The position numbers and the translations under genes are program-made. From Lachnospiraceae bacterium UBA3762 (GTDB lineage: Bacteria > Bacillota > Clostridia > Lachnospirales > Lachnospiraceae), in the NCBI GenBank assembly GCA_002371615.1, contig DFGA01000038.1:17372-81371 (forward strand): a DNA stretch of 64,000 nucleotides, written 5' to 3'. Positions 16,169 through 24,997 of the stretch are shown here, piece after piece; position 1 is the stretch's first letter; every line of letters starts with the position of its first letter. Under the pieces are notes generated by a model. The model saw nothing but the letters and a program-made list of their open reading frames with translations, ran no database searches and was not told where the DNA came from.

Positions 16169-19100
16169 ATGATGGTAAGAAGAATCTATGTTGAAAAGAA
16201 AAGTGCATATGCGGCGGCAGCAGGCGAACTGCTTTCGGATCTTAAAGGGTATCTCGGACTTGACGGGCTCCAAAAGGTCAGGATACTGATAAGATACGAC
16301 GTTGAAAACCTTGATGATGATGTTTTCGGGACAGCTGAAAAATGCGTATTTTGTGAGCCGCCGGTAGATGATCTGTATGAGGATGATTTTCCGAGACAGA
16401 CAGGTGACAGGGTATTTTCTGTAGAGTATCTGCCCGGACAGTTTGACCAGCGTGCGGATTCGGCCGTCCAGTGTGTTCAGTTCCTGTCAGCGGATTCCAT
16501 GCCTATCATCAGGACCGCAACAACATATTGTCTTGTAGGGGATATATCCGACGAGGAATTTGAGGCGGTAAAATCATACTGTATCAACCCCGTGGATTCG
16601 CGCGAGACCGGTTTTGACAAGCCGGACACGCTTGTTTCAAATTATGACGAACCTGCCGATGTCGCAATATTCGACGGTTTCATTTCCATGGATGAGGATA
16701 AACTTAAGGAACTGTACGATTCACTTTCTCTTGCCATGACATTCAGGGATTTTCTCCATATACAGAATTATTTTGCAAATGATGAAAAACGCGATCCGTC
16801 AATGACGGAAATACGTGTTCTTGATACATACTGGAGTGATCACTGCAGACATACAACTTTTTCCACGGAACTGACCGACGTTACGTTTGATGACGGATTT
16901 TATGCCGGACCGATCAGACAGTCGTTTGAAGATTACAAGAGAGCACGGGCTGATGTTTACGGAGATCGCAAGGATAAGTTCATATGCCTTATGGACATCG
17001 CGCTCATGGGCATGAAGGAATTGAAGAAGCAGGGAAAGCTTGCAGATCAGGAAGAGTCTGATGAGATCAATGCATGCTCGATAGTTGTTCCGGTTGAGAT
17101 TGACGGAACAGAAGAAGAGTGGCTTGTCAGCTTCAAGAATGAGACACATAACCATCCGACCGAGATAGAGCCTTTCGGTGGTGCTGCTACTTGCTTGGGA
17201 GGCGCGATCCGCGATCCGCTTTCGGGAAGAAATTACGTATATCAGGCCATGAGGGTTACGGGTGCTGCAGATCCTACGCTTCCCATGAGTGAAACTCTTT
17301 CGGGCAAGCTCCCGCAGAGGAAACTTGTCAGGGGTGCGGCAAGCGGTTACAGCTCCTACGGTAACCAGATCGGTCTTGCCACAGGCTATGTTAAGGAAAT
17401 ATATCATCCCGATTATGTTGCCAAGAGAATGGAGATCGGTGCCGTAATGGGTGCGGCCAAAAGATCAAACGTTATGAGACAGACATCCGATCCGGGAAAT
17501 GTGATCATCCTTCTCGGAGGAAGGACCGGAAGAGACGGATGTGGCGGTGCTACGGGCTCATCCAAGGCACATACAACATCTTCGATAGAAACATGCGGAG
17601 CTGAGGTTCAGAAAGGTAATGCACCTACGGAACGGAAGCTTCAGAGACTTTTCAGACGTCCGGAAGTTTCAAAACTTATACGTAAATGTAATGATTTCGG
17701 TGCAGGCGGCGTTTCTGTAGCAATAGGAGAACTTGCAGACGGATTGCGCGTTGATCTCGATAAGGTTCCGAAGAAATATGCGGGACTTGACGGCACCGAG
17801 CTTGCCATCTCAGAGTCGCAGGAGAGAATGGCGGTAGTTGTTGCCAGGGAAGATGTAGACAGATTCCTTGAATATTCGGCGGAGGAAAACCTTGAAGCTG
17901 TAGAGGTTGCCGAAGTAACAGAAGAACCGAGACTTGTTCTTGTGTGGCGCGGCAAGGAGATCGTCAACTTAAAGAGATCTTTTCTTGATACGAACGGTGC
18001 ACATCAGGAAACAAAAGTGCATGTCGAAATGCCGGAAGAAAAGGACTTCTTCGGCGAGCCTATAATAAAGAGTGTTGCGACTGATGTTCAAAATAATGAT
18101 TTTACATCTGCTCTTAAAGATTCGCTTTCGGATCTTAACGTGTGCTCGCAGAAAGGTCTTGTGGAGATGTTTGACTCGTCGATTGGGGCGGGAAGCGTTC
18201 TTATGCCCTATGGCGGAAAAACACAGCTTTCCGAGATCCAGGTCATGATTGCAAAGCTCCCGGTATATAAGGGAAAATGCGATACTGTTACTATGATGAG
18301 TTACGGTTTTGATCCTTATCTGTCAAGCTGGAGTCCTTATCATGGTGCAATATACGCTGTTACCGAATCTGTTGCGAAGATCGTTGCAGCAGGCGGTGAT
18401 CACAGCAGGATAAGATTTACGTTCCAGGAGTATTTCAGGAGAATGTCTGCGGAGCCGTCAAGATGGAGCCAGCCTTTTGCTGCTCTTCTTGGAGCGTTTT
18501 CGGCACAGATGGGATTTGCCCTTCCGTCGATCGGAGGCAAGGATTCCATGTCCGGAACATTCCAGGACATCGATGTTCCGCCCACGCTTGTGTCGTTTGC
18601 GGTTGATGTGGCAAAAAGCGGGGATGTTATTACGTGCGAACTTAAAGAGGCGGGGAATAAACTGGTTCTTATTGAAGTTAACCGGGACGACCATCAGATC
18701 GTGGATTTTGCCGATGCTTCCGACCAGTACAGGAAATTTCACCAGGATGCCAAAGCCGGGCTCATCAGATCTGCATATGCAGTGGACGGATACGGCATAG
18801 TATGTGCTCTTTGCAAGATGGCATTCGGAAACGGACTTGGATTTAAGATCGAGCATTCGGTGGACATCAGAAAACTGTTTACTCCGGGATTCGGATGGAT
18901 AGTAGCCGAAGTACCGGGAAGCGATGTCGGAAGGCTGCAGTCAAGATACACGGTTATAGGTGAAGTTACGGATGATGCATGTATCAGCTATTGTAACGAT
19001 TCCGTGGGGATCGGTGAGGCTGTTGATCTATGGAAAAAGCCTCTTGAGAAAGTGTTCCCCACAAAGAGTAATAACAGTACCGACAAACTTGAAGACAAAC

Positions 19101-19954
19101 TTTTTGATATTGCGCGATCAGACAGAAAAGTATATGTATGCAAAAACAAAGTTGCAAAACCTACAGTATTCATACCTGTTTTTCCCGGTACAAACTGTGA
19201 GTATGACAGCGCAAAGGCATTTGAGCGTGCAGGTGCTGATGTTATAACCCTTGTATTTGCCAATCGCAATGCGGATGATATAAGGCATTCCGTCGAAGCG
19301 TTCAAAAAGGGGATCGGTAAAGCACAGTTAATAATGTTCCCCGGAGGATTTTCGGCAGGCGATGAGCCTGACGGATCAGCAAAATTCTTTGCTACGGCAT
19401 TCCGCGGCGAGGCTCTCAGCGAAGCTGTAATGGATCTTCTTAATAACCGTGACGGACTTGCGCTCGGAATATGTAACGGATTCCAGGCACTTATCAAGCT
19501 TGGACTGGTTCCGGCGGGTACGATCACCGGACAGAACGAGGCATCGCCGACACTGACTTATAATACGATCAACAGACACGTGTCAAAGATGGCATATACC
19601 AAAGTCGTATCCAATCTTTCACCCTGGCTTTCCGGTGCTGTATTGGGAGGAACATATGTCATCCCTGTTTCCCACGGAGAGGGAAGATTTGTTGCAAAGG
19701 ATGAGGTTATTAAAGAGCTTTTCGCAAACGGTCAGGTTGCAACGAGATATTGTGACCCGGACGGAAATATTTCGATGGATGAGGAATACAATATCAACGG
19801 TTCATTTGATGCAATAGAGGGTATTACCAGTCCGGACGGAAGAGTCTTTGGTAAGATGGGCCATTCCGAACGCCGGGGAGACGGTGTTGCCGTTAACATT
19901 TACGGTGAACAGGATATGAAGATATTTGAGTCGGGTGTTAAGTATTTCATGTGA
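16169..19954 (+). CDS. purL: Phosphoribosylformylglycinamidine synthase, single-chain clostridial type
   Basis: It catalyses the fourth step of purine synthesis, turning FGAR, glutamine and ATP into FGAM. The 1261-residue single chain has an N-terminal PurS-like part, two AIR-synthase-related modules (with NETHNHPTEIEPFGGAATCLGG and FGAGGVSVAIGELADG) and a C-terminal class I glutamine amidotransferase. The nucleophile is Cys1102 in LGICNGFQAL, and His and Glu lie in VSHGEGRF. This is the shorter clostridial long form. Two ATGs in a row (16169 and 16172) follow GAGGAA, and either could be used. It is 14 bases from radA, with no purine riboswitch or PurR-box-like sequence in the gap, and it stands apart from other purine genes. 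Confidence 0.95.
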   Translation: MMVRRIYVEKKSAYAAAAGELLSDLKGYLGLDGLQKVRILIRYDVENLDDDVFGTAEKCVFCEPPVDDLYEDDFPRQTGDRVFSVEYLPGQFDQRADSAVQCVQFLSADSMPIIRTATTYCLVGDISDEEFEAVKSYCINPVDSRETGFDKPDTLVSNYDEPADVAIFDGFISMDEDKLKELYDSLSLAMTFRDFLHIQNYFANDEKRDPSMTEIRVLDTYWSDHCRHTTFSTELTDVTFDDGFYAGPIRQSFEDYKRARADVYGDRKDKFICLMDIALMGMKELKKQGKLADQEESDEINACSIVVPVEIDGTEEEWLVSFKNETHNHPTEIEPFGGAATCLGGAIRDPLSGRNYVYQAMRVTGAADPTLPMSETLSGKLPQRKLVRGAASGYSSYGNQIGLATGYVKEIYHPDYVAKRMEIGAVMGAAKRSNVMRQTSDPGNVIILLGGRTGRDGCGGATGSSKAHTTSSIETCGAEVQKGNAPTERKLQRLFRRPEVSKLIRKCNDFGAGGVSVAIGELADGLRVDLDKVPKKYAGLDGTELAISESQERMAVVVAREDVDRFLEYSAEENLEAVEVAEVTEEPRLVLVWRGKEIVNLKRSFLDTNGAHQETKVHVEMPEEKDFFGEPIIKSVATDVQNNDFTSALKDSLSDLNVCSQKGLVEMFDSSIGAGSVLMPYGGKTQLSEIQVMIAKLPVYKGKCDTVTMMSYGFDPYLSSWSPYHGAIYAVTESVAKIVAAGGDHSRIRFTFQEYFRRMSAEPSRWSQPFAALLGAFSAQMGFALPSIGGKDSMSGTFQDIDVPPTLVSFAVDVAKSGDVITCELKEAGNKLVLIEVNRDDHQIVDFADASDQYRKFHQDAKAGLIRSAYAVDGYGIVCALCKMAFGNGLGFKIEHSVDIRKLFTPGFGWIVAEVPGSDVGRLQSRYTVIGEVTDDACISYCNDSVGIGEAVDLWKKPLEKVFPTKSNNSTDKLEDKLFDIARSDRKVYVCKNKVAKPTVFIPVFPGTNCEYDSAKAFERAGADVITLVFANRNADDIRHSVEAFKKGIGKAQLIMFPGGFSAGDEPDGSAKFFATAFRGEALSEAVMDLLNNRDGLALGICNGFQALIKLGLVPAGTITGQNEASPTLTYNTINRHVSKMAYTKVVSNLSPWLSGAVLGGTYVIPVSHGEGRFVAKDEVIKELFANGQVATRYCDPDGNISMDEEYNINGSFDAIEGITSPDGRVFGKMGHSERRGDGVAVNIYGEQDMKIFESGVKYFM

Positions 19955-19996
19955 TGTGCCTGAATGGCGATGATCTCAAATATAGCGGGGGTTCCC

Positions 19997-22363
19997 ATGT
20001 TCAGACTTAGAAGAACCAAAAAATTCAGATTTTCAAAATGGCTTAAGAGGATCAAAAAGGAAAAAGCGCTTGTGCAGGTGCTTGTTGTCTGCTTTGTGCT
20101 TATCATTGCGTGCATATTATTAAGCATTTTTCACGTTCACAGGATCTTTGAGACTTTCGAGCAGGCTACATATGAGGATATTGTCAACAGGTCGGAAATA
20201 TCATCCAAGTATTTTTCCGATAACTTTGCAAGAAGGGGTTCGCTTGTAGCTGCGGAAGCACAGGTTCTGGCTCAGGATGAATCAATAGACAAGGAAAGTA
20301 TATGCACGTGCTTAAAGGTTCTTGAAGAGACCGGTGAGTTTTCGTATGCGTATTATATCAGTAACCGCGGGATCAAATACCGTCCGAACGGGGCACTCAT
20401 ATCCATCGTGATGAACCGGTATTCGGACGTTATTGATTCGAACAGTATTATGACCGTATACAGAAACTTTGAACCGGAGATCTCAAATGATGAGGTATGC
20501 TTCGGCTCCCCCGTTTCCAAGAACGGCCTGATCCAGGGGTATGTCGTCGGCGTTGCCACAGCGGGGAATATGCTGGAGACAAACACATCCAACACTTCAT
20601 CAATGATCGCTGAGAGATACCTTACCGACAGATACGGAAATATAGTTGCATATTCGAAAAACGACAAAGTTTATGACGGAACCGACAGGAATATTTTTGA
20701 TCTTCTGACAAGGGACAGTATTGACGATTATGCTGCCGAACAGGTAAGGGAAGCAGTTCTTAACGAAGTAAATTCGCAAAGTATTGTATCAAGGGATATT
20801 TCGGTCGACGGCAGAAAAGGACATGCTCTTTACAAGCAGCTTGCAGGCGTGAGCGGGTGGAGCATTTACTACATCATATATGTTGATGATGTCCGCGAGT
20901 CTATCATGCCCATACTGGTAGAGGGCTTTGTATCGATGTTCATGGTCATACTGATCATGTCGGTAATGATCATATTTGTTATACGATATATTCAGGGGGA
21001 GCAGCAAAAGGTATTCGAACTGGCTTATGTTGATGATCTGACAAGGGCTCCCAATGAAAATGCTTTCAAGGAAAAGGCAACAGAACTTTTGATGGACAAT
21101 CCGGATGTTCCGTACATGCTTACCTGTTTCGATGTAATGAATTTCAGATACATCAACGAGGGATACGGACATCTGAAGGCAGACATGCTGCTTCGGGATA
21201 TAGCGATGGCACTGCGTGAATCATACACATATCAGGAGACCTTCGGCAGATTGTCGGCAGACAGATTTGTCGGATTGTGTGTTGATGATGACAGAGGAGA
21301 AGAACGTAAGAAATTCATAGATGAAAGACTTGAGAGAGCAAGCGAAGAGACCGGAATGAAATATCCGATCAAATTTAAGACCGGTATTTATTATATACGG
21401 GACAAGAAAGAACCTATATCGGATATGATCGACAAGGCCAACCTCGCACGTAAGTCGGTATCGGCGGGCAATCGTAGTCTTCAGGCCGAATACCGTGAGC
21501 AGCTTATGGAAGAGACACGTAAACAGGAGCGTGTCGAGTCAAGGATGCATGAGGCACTTGAGAACGGTGAGTTCCATCCGTTCCTTCAGCCTAAATGGAA
21601 TATGGCCACCGATCAGATATCCGGAGCCGAAGCCCTTATCAGATGGATCGATTCAAGCGGAAAAATCATTCCGCCGGATGAGTTCATACCGGTGTTTGAA
21701 CGTAACGGATTTATTGAGCACATTGATTTTTTCATGCTTGATGAAGTATGTAAGTATATAAGGCAGATGATAGATGAAGGACGCGAAGTATTTCCCGTAT
21801 CGATCAATCAGTCGAGATACCTGTTGTATGATCCTAACTACATAATGAAAGTTCAGGAGATAATGCTCAAATACAGGGTACCTAAAGGACTCATAGAACT
21901 TGAGATCACAGAGACTGTTTTCTTTAACGAAAAAGAGCGTATGCTCGAAGTTATGAGAAATCTCAAAGAGTTTAATATGAATCTCTCAATTGACGATTTC
22001 GGATCGGGTTACTCTTCACTTAATCTGTTAAGGGATATTCCCTTTGATGTACTTAAGATCGACAGAGGTTTCCTTGACGAATCGGCACAGAGCGAAAGCG
22101 GTAAATGGATCCTCCGCAAGATCGTGGAGATGGCGGAAGGCCTGCATCTTAAAGTCATATGCGAAGGTGTTGAGACTCACGAGCAGGTCGAAATGCTTCT
22201 TGATATAGGATGTATCTATGCTCAGGGATTTTTGTACTCACGTCCTATTCCGATGGAGGAATTTATGGAGAAGTATAATGTTCCGATTGACGAAGACTCT
22301 CCCGTGACGTACACCGATTCGGATAACTACAATGAATACTACGGACAAAACGAAGAATTGTAA
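19997..22363 (+). CDS. Membrane-bound c-di-GMP phosphodiesterase with degenerate GGDEF domain and EAL domain
   Basis: A protein of about 788 residues. A basic N-terminus is followed by a transmembrane helix (residues about 26-46), an extracytoplasmic sensor region to about 305, a second helix, a GGDEF-type domain (about 350-490) and an EAL domain (about 530-775). The GGDEF signature is replaced by RLSADRF near residue 415, so cyclase activity is unlikely. The EAL domain keeps EALIRW (Glu545), EITE, DDFGSGYSS (Asp666) and EGVETHEQ (Glu723), so c-di-GMP hydrolysis is expected. ATG 19997 is chosen because GGGGG lies five bases upstream; an in-frame ATG at 19964 has no ribosome site. It overlaps queH by 32 bases. 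Confidence 0.85.
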   Translation: MFRLRRTKKFRFSKWLKRIKKEKALVQVLVVCFVLIIACILLSIFHVHRIFETFEQATYEDIVNRSEISSKYFSDNFARRGSLVAAEAQVLAQDESIDKESICTCLKVLEETGEFSYAYYISNRGIKYRPNGALISIVMNRYSDVIDSNSIMTVYRNFEPEISNDEVCFGSPVSKNGLIQGYVVGVATAGNMLETNTSNTSSMIAERYLTDRYGNIVAYSKNDKVYDGTDRNIFDLLTRDSIDDYAAEQVREAVLNEVNSQSIVSRDISVDGRKGHALYKQLAGVSGWSIYYIIYVDDVRESIMPILVEGFVSMFMVILIMSVMIIFVIRYIQGEQQKVFELAYVDDLTRAPNENAFKEKATELLMDNPDVPYMLTCFDVMNFRYINEGYGHLKADMLLRDIAMALRESYTYQETFGRLSADRFVGLCVDDDRGEERKKFIDERLERASEETGMKYPIKFKTGIYYIRDKKEPISDMIDKANLARKSVSAGNRSLQAEYREQLMEETRKQERVESRMHEALENGEFHPFLQPKWNMATDQISGAEALIRWIDSSGKIIPPDEFIPVFERNGFIEHIDFFMLDEVCKYIRQMIDEGREVFPVSINQSRYLLYDPNYIMKVQEIMLKYRVPKGLIELEITETVFFNEKERMLEVMRNLKEFNMNLSIDDFGSGYSSLNLLRDIPFDVLKIDRGFLDESAQSESGKWILRKIVEMAEGLHLKVICEGVETHEQVEMLLDIGCIYAQGFLYSRPIPMEEFMEKYNVPIDEDSPVTYTDSDNYNEYYGQNEEL

Positions 22364-22985
22364 TGTTAATTATGCAAAGGAACTTGAGAAGATCATCGAT
22401 TCGCTCGACAAAAGACCAAGACTTCTGCTGCATTGTTGCTGCGCACCCTGCAGCAGTTATTGCCTGATTTATCTGCTGCCTCATTTTGATATAACATGCT
22501 ATTATTACAATCCAAACATCACGGATGCTGACGAATATAATAAACGCGTTACGGAGCTAAAAAGACTTGTTGCGGCCATTAACGGGGAATATTCACTAAC
22601 AGGATCACACCAGATCGCAATAATTGAGGGTGATTATGAACCGGACAGATTTATCCGGGCGGCACAGGAGGGAGATCTTACCTCATGTCCCGAAGGAGGA
22701 GAGCGCTGCAGGATGTGCTTTGGCATGCGGCTTGGGAAAGCTTATGAAGAGGCACATTCCGGAGATTTCGGATATTTTACAACGACTCTGACCATTAGCC
22801 CGCTTAAAGATGCAAAACTTATCAATTCGATAGGATACGCCCTTAGTGAGAGATCGGACGGTCCGCTGTGGCTGCCGTCGGACTTCAAGAAAAATGACGG
22901 ATACAAACAGTCCATAGAACTGTCGCGTAAATATGATCTGTACCGGCAGAATTATTGCGGGTGTGAATATTCCCGCAGACCATGA
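22332..22985 (+). CDS. queH: Epoxyqueuosine reductase QueH
   Basis: It performs the last step of queuosine tRNA modification, reducing epoxyqueuosine in tRNA; it is the non-orthologous replacement of QueG found in many Firmicutes. The 217-residue protein shows the family cysteine blocks LLHCCCAPCSSYC (Cys35, 36, 37, 40, 44), GGERCRMCFGMRL and the closing YCGCEYSRR. These bind an iron-sulfur cluster and a second metal site. The only in-frame ATG before the first motif is at 22332, which overlaps the EAL gene by 32 bases. There is no good ribosome site, so translation is probably coupled to the gene before. No other queuosine gene is nearby. Confidence 0.9.
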   Translation: MNTTDKTKNCNVNYAKELEKIIDSLDKRPRLLLHCCCAPCSSYCLIYLLPHFDITCYYYNPNITDADEYNKRVTELKRLVAAINGEYSLTGSHQIAIIEGDYEPDRFIRAAQEGDLTSCPEGGERCRMCFGMRLGKAYEEAHSGDFGYFTTTLTISPLKDAKLINSIGYALSERSDGPLWLPSDFKKNDGYKQSIELSRKYDLYRQNYCGCEYSRRP

Positions 22986-22997
22986 TTTTTCATCGGA

Positions 22998-23015
22998 AGC
23001 GGGACACCCGCTTTG
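22998..23015 (+). terminator. Weak hairpin between queH and argS
   Basis: AGCGGG and CCCGCT form a six-base stem with a three-base loop, followed only by TTGAATACTT. It may slow transcription but lacks a proper T run. Confidence 0.3.
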
Positions 23016-23059
23016 AATACTTCGGGTAATTTCAAGATAATTTCAAGAAAGGAACAATT

Positions 23060-24844
23060 ATGAAAACAATAATAGAACAGCTGTCAGATATCGTCTCAAA
23101 GGGATTTTCCGATGCCGGCTATGACAGTTCATACGGCAAGGTCGGGATAAGCAACAGACCGGATCTGTGTGAATTCCAGTGTAACGGGGCGATGGCTCTT
23201 GCGAAGGAATATCATAAGGCGCCGATAGCGATAGCACAGGAAGTGTGTGATAAACTCGCCGGGAACAGTTCATTTTCCCAAATTGAGGCTGTGCCTCCGG
23301 GATTTTTGAATATAAAGGTATCGGATGATTTTCTGGTAAGCTTCCTAAATGAGATGGAACGATCAGACAAATTCGGACTTGAGTGCGGCAGCACCCGTAA
23401 GATCATAGTTGATTACGGCGGACCGAATGTTGCCAAACCGCTTCATGTCGGGCATCTTCGTGCGGCAATTATAGGTGAAAGTGTTAAACGTATTTGCCGT
23501 TACTTTGGAAATGATGTAATAGGCGATGTACATCTCGGTGACTGGGGTCTGCAGATGGGACTTATTATCACGGAACTTCGCTACCGCAAGCCTTATCTAG
23601 AGTACTTCAATGACGAATACACAGGAAGTTATTCTGCGCAGCCGCCGTTTACGCTGTCGGAGCTTGAAGAGATATATCCCTGCGCAAGCGCCAAATCAAA
23701 GGAGGACGAAGCATACAAGGAAGAAGCGCTTGAAGCAACACGCCAGTTGCAGGATGGAAAGAGAGGGTATCGCGCTCTTTGGAGACATATTATGGAAGTA
23801 TCCGTTCCCGACCTTAAGCGCAACTACAAAGATCTTAACGTTGAATTCGACTGGTGGAAAGGCGAGAGCAGCGTTGACGATCTGATAGGAGATATGGTCG
23901 ATGATATGAAAGACGGTGGATACGCTTATGAAAGCGAAGGAGCACTTGTCGTAGATGTTGCAGAGGATTCGGACACCAAGGAGATACCCCCGTGCATGAT
24001 ACTCAAATCGGACGGAGCCGCTCTGTATACGACAACGGATCTGGCAACGCTCCTTGACAGGAAGAAATCCTTTGATCCCGATCAGGTAATATATGTAGTC
24101 GACAAACGTCAGGAAATGCATTTTATCCAGGTGTTCCGCTGCGCGAAAAAATGCGGAATAGTTGATAAAGATACAAAACTTGATTTTCTCGGGTTCGGTA
24201 CGATGAACGGCAAGGACGGCAAGCCTTTTAAGACGAGAGAAGGCGGTGTAATGCGTCTTGAGACTCTGATAGCGGATATCAGGGAGACGATGCTTCATAA
24301 GATAATGGAAAATCATGAGACCGACGAAGAGGAAGCCCGCAGGACTGCGGAGGTCGTTGCGCTTGCAGCGATCAAGTACGGTGACCTGTCCAATCAGGCG
24401 ACGAAGGATTACATTTTTGATACTGATAAATTCACTTCGTTTGAAGGAAATACCGGACCTTACATCCTCTACACGATAGTCAGGATCAAATCCATTCTGA
24501 ACAAGTATATGGAGTCCGCGGGCATTGACGGGACGGATCCGGCAAAAAAGATGCCGCATGTTATAGGTAACTTCGCAAATGAATACGAGAAATCGCTTAT
24601 GCTTGATCTTGCAAGATTCGCACAGGTTATGAATTCGGCATATGAAGAGATAACACCCCATAAAATATGCGCATACATTTATGAGATCTGCAATGATTTT
24701 AACCGCTTCTATCATGAGACCAGGATTCTTACCGAAGATGACGCATCAAGGAAGGACGGCTGGATCGCACTCCTTCTTCTGACAAGAAGGATTCTTGAGA
24801 CCTGCATAGATCTTCTTGGCTTTTCGGCACCTGAGAAGATGTAA
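23060..24844 (+). CDS. argS: Arginyl-tRNA synthetase
   Basis: A class I synthetase of 594 residues that charges tRNA-Arg in the cytoplasm. The N-terminal additional domain (RPDLCEFQCNGAMALAKEY) is typical of ArgRS. The HIGH motif reads LHVGHLRAA in GGPNVAKPLHVGHLR. The KMSKS region is the degenerate KPFKTREGGVM expected for this enzyme. The C-terminal anticodon-binding helical domain ends in DLLGFSAPEKM. AAAGGA lies seven bases before the ATG. The gene stands at the end of the long co-directional run; the next gene, clpB, has its own heat-shock promoter. Confidence 0.95.
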   Translation: MKTIIEQLSDIVSKGFSDAGYDSSYGKVGISNRPDLCEFQCNGAMALAKEYHKAPIAIAQEVCDKLAGNSSFSQIEAVPPGFLNIKVSDDFLVSFLNEMERSDKFGLECGSTRKIIVDYGGPNVAKPLHVGHLRAAIIGESVKRICRYFGNDVIGDVHLGDWGLQMGLIITELRYRKPYLEYFNDEYTGSYSAQPPFTLSELEEIYPCASAKSKEDEAYKEEALEATRQLQDGKRGYRALWRHIMEVSVPDLKRNYKDLNVEFDWWKGESSVDDLIGDMVDDMKDGGYAYESEGALVVDVAEDSDTKEIPPCMILKSDGAALYTTTDLATLLDRKKSFDPDQVIYVVDKRQEMHFIQVFRCAKKCGIVDKDTKLDFLGFGTMNGKDGKPFKTREGGVMRLETLIADIRETMLHKIMENHETDEEEARRTAEVVALAAIKYGDLSNQATKDYIFDTDKFTSFEGNTGPYILYTIVRIKSILNKYMESAGIDGTDPAKKMPHVIGNFANEYEKSLMLDLARFAQVMNSAYEEITPHKICAYIYEICNDFNRFYHETRILTEDDASRKDGWIALLLLTRRILETCIDLLGFSAPEKM

Positions 24845-24886
24845 AATCAAAGGGTCAGGACCCGATTTCTAAATATTCTGAAAATA

Positions 24887-24913
24887 TTAGCACTCAACTA
24901 TTGACAGTGCTAA
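24887..24913. promoter_or_regulatory. CIRCE operator (HrcA binding site) of clpB
   Basis: TTAGCACTC at 24887-24895, a nine-base spacer, and CAGTGCTAA at 24905-24913. The CIRCE consensus is TTAGCACTC-N9-GAGTGCTAA, so the left half is perfect and the right half has one mismatch at its first base. HrcA repression released on heat shock is the established role of this site. Confidence 0.9.
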
Positions 24914-24929
24914 CAACAAGTGATATGCT
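24901..24929 (+). promoter_or_regulatory. clpB promoter, overlapping CIRCE
   Basis: A perfect -35 TTGACA at 24901-24906 lies inside the CIRCE operator. After 17 bases comes TATGCT at 24924-24929, preceded by TG one base upstream (extended -10). Bound HrcA would cover the -35 box. Confidence 0.8.
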
Positions 24930-24957
24930 ATGGTAAGAAATTACCATAGCTTTTTAA
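24928..24957 (+). terminator. Hairpin with T run spanning the clpB transcription start
   Basis: CTATGGTAA at 24928-24936 and TTACCATAG at 24941-24949 form a perfect nine-base stem with loop GAAA, followed by CTTTTTAATT. It has the shape of an intrinsic terminator. A transcript reading through from argS would fold the whole hairpin, while one started at the clpB promoter (near 24936) would lack its left arm. Confidence 0.6.
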
Positions 24958-24972
24958 TTGTCGTGGCTCTCC
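24948..24972 (+). repeat. Intergenic repeat element, copy F (half element)
   Basis: AGCTTTTTAATTGTCGTGGC followed by TCTCC resembles the GAGCTTCTAATGGAGTGGCTCTC half of copy A. It lies just upstream of the AAAGGGGA ribosome site of clpB. Confidence 0.4.
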
Positions 24973-24997
24973 ATAATTAATGAAAGGGGATGATATT

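Noticed and set aside
16142..16170. Purine riboswitch or PurR box before purL
   Set aside because: The gap to radA is 13 bases, so there is no room for one.
23696..24715. A 339-residue antisense frame opposite argS
   Set aside because: argS is intact and well conserved on the plus strand; the antisense frame has no ribosome site or recognisable domain.
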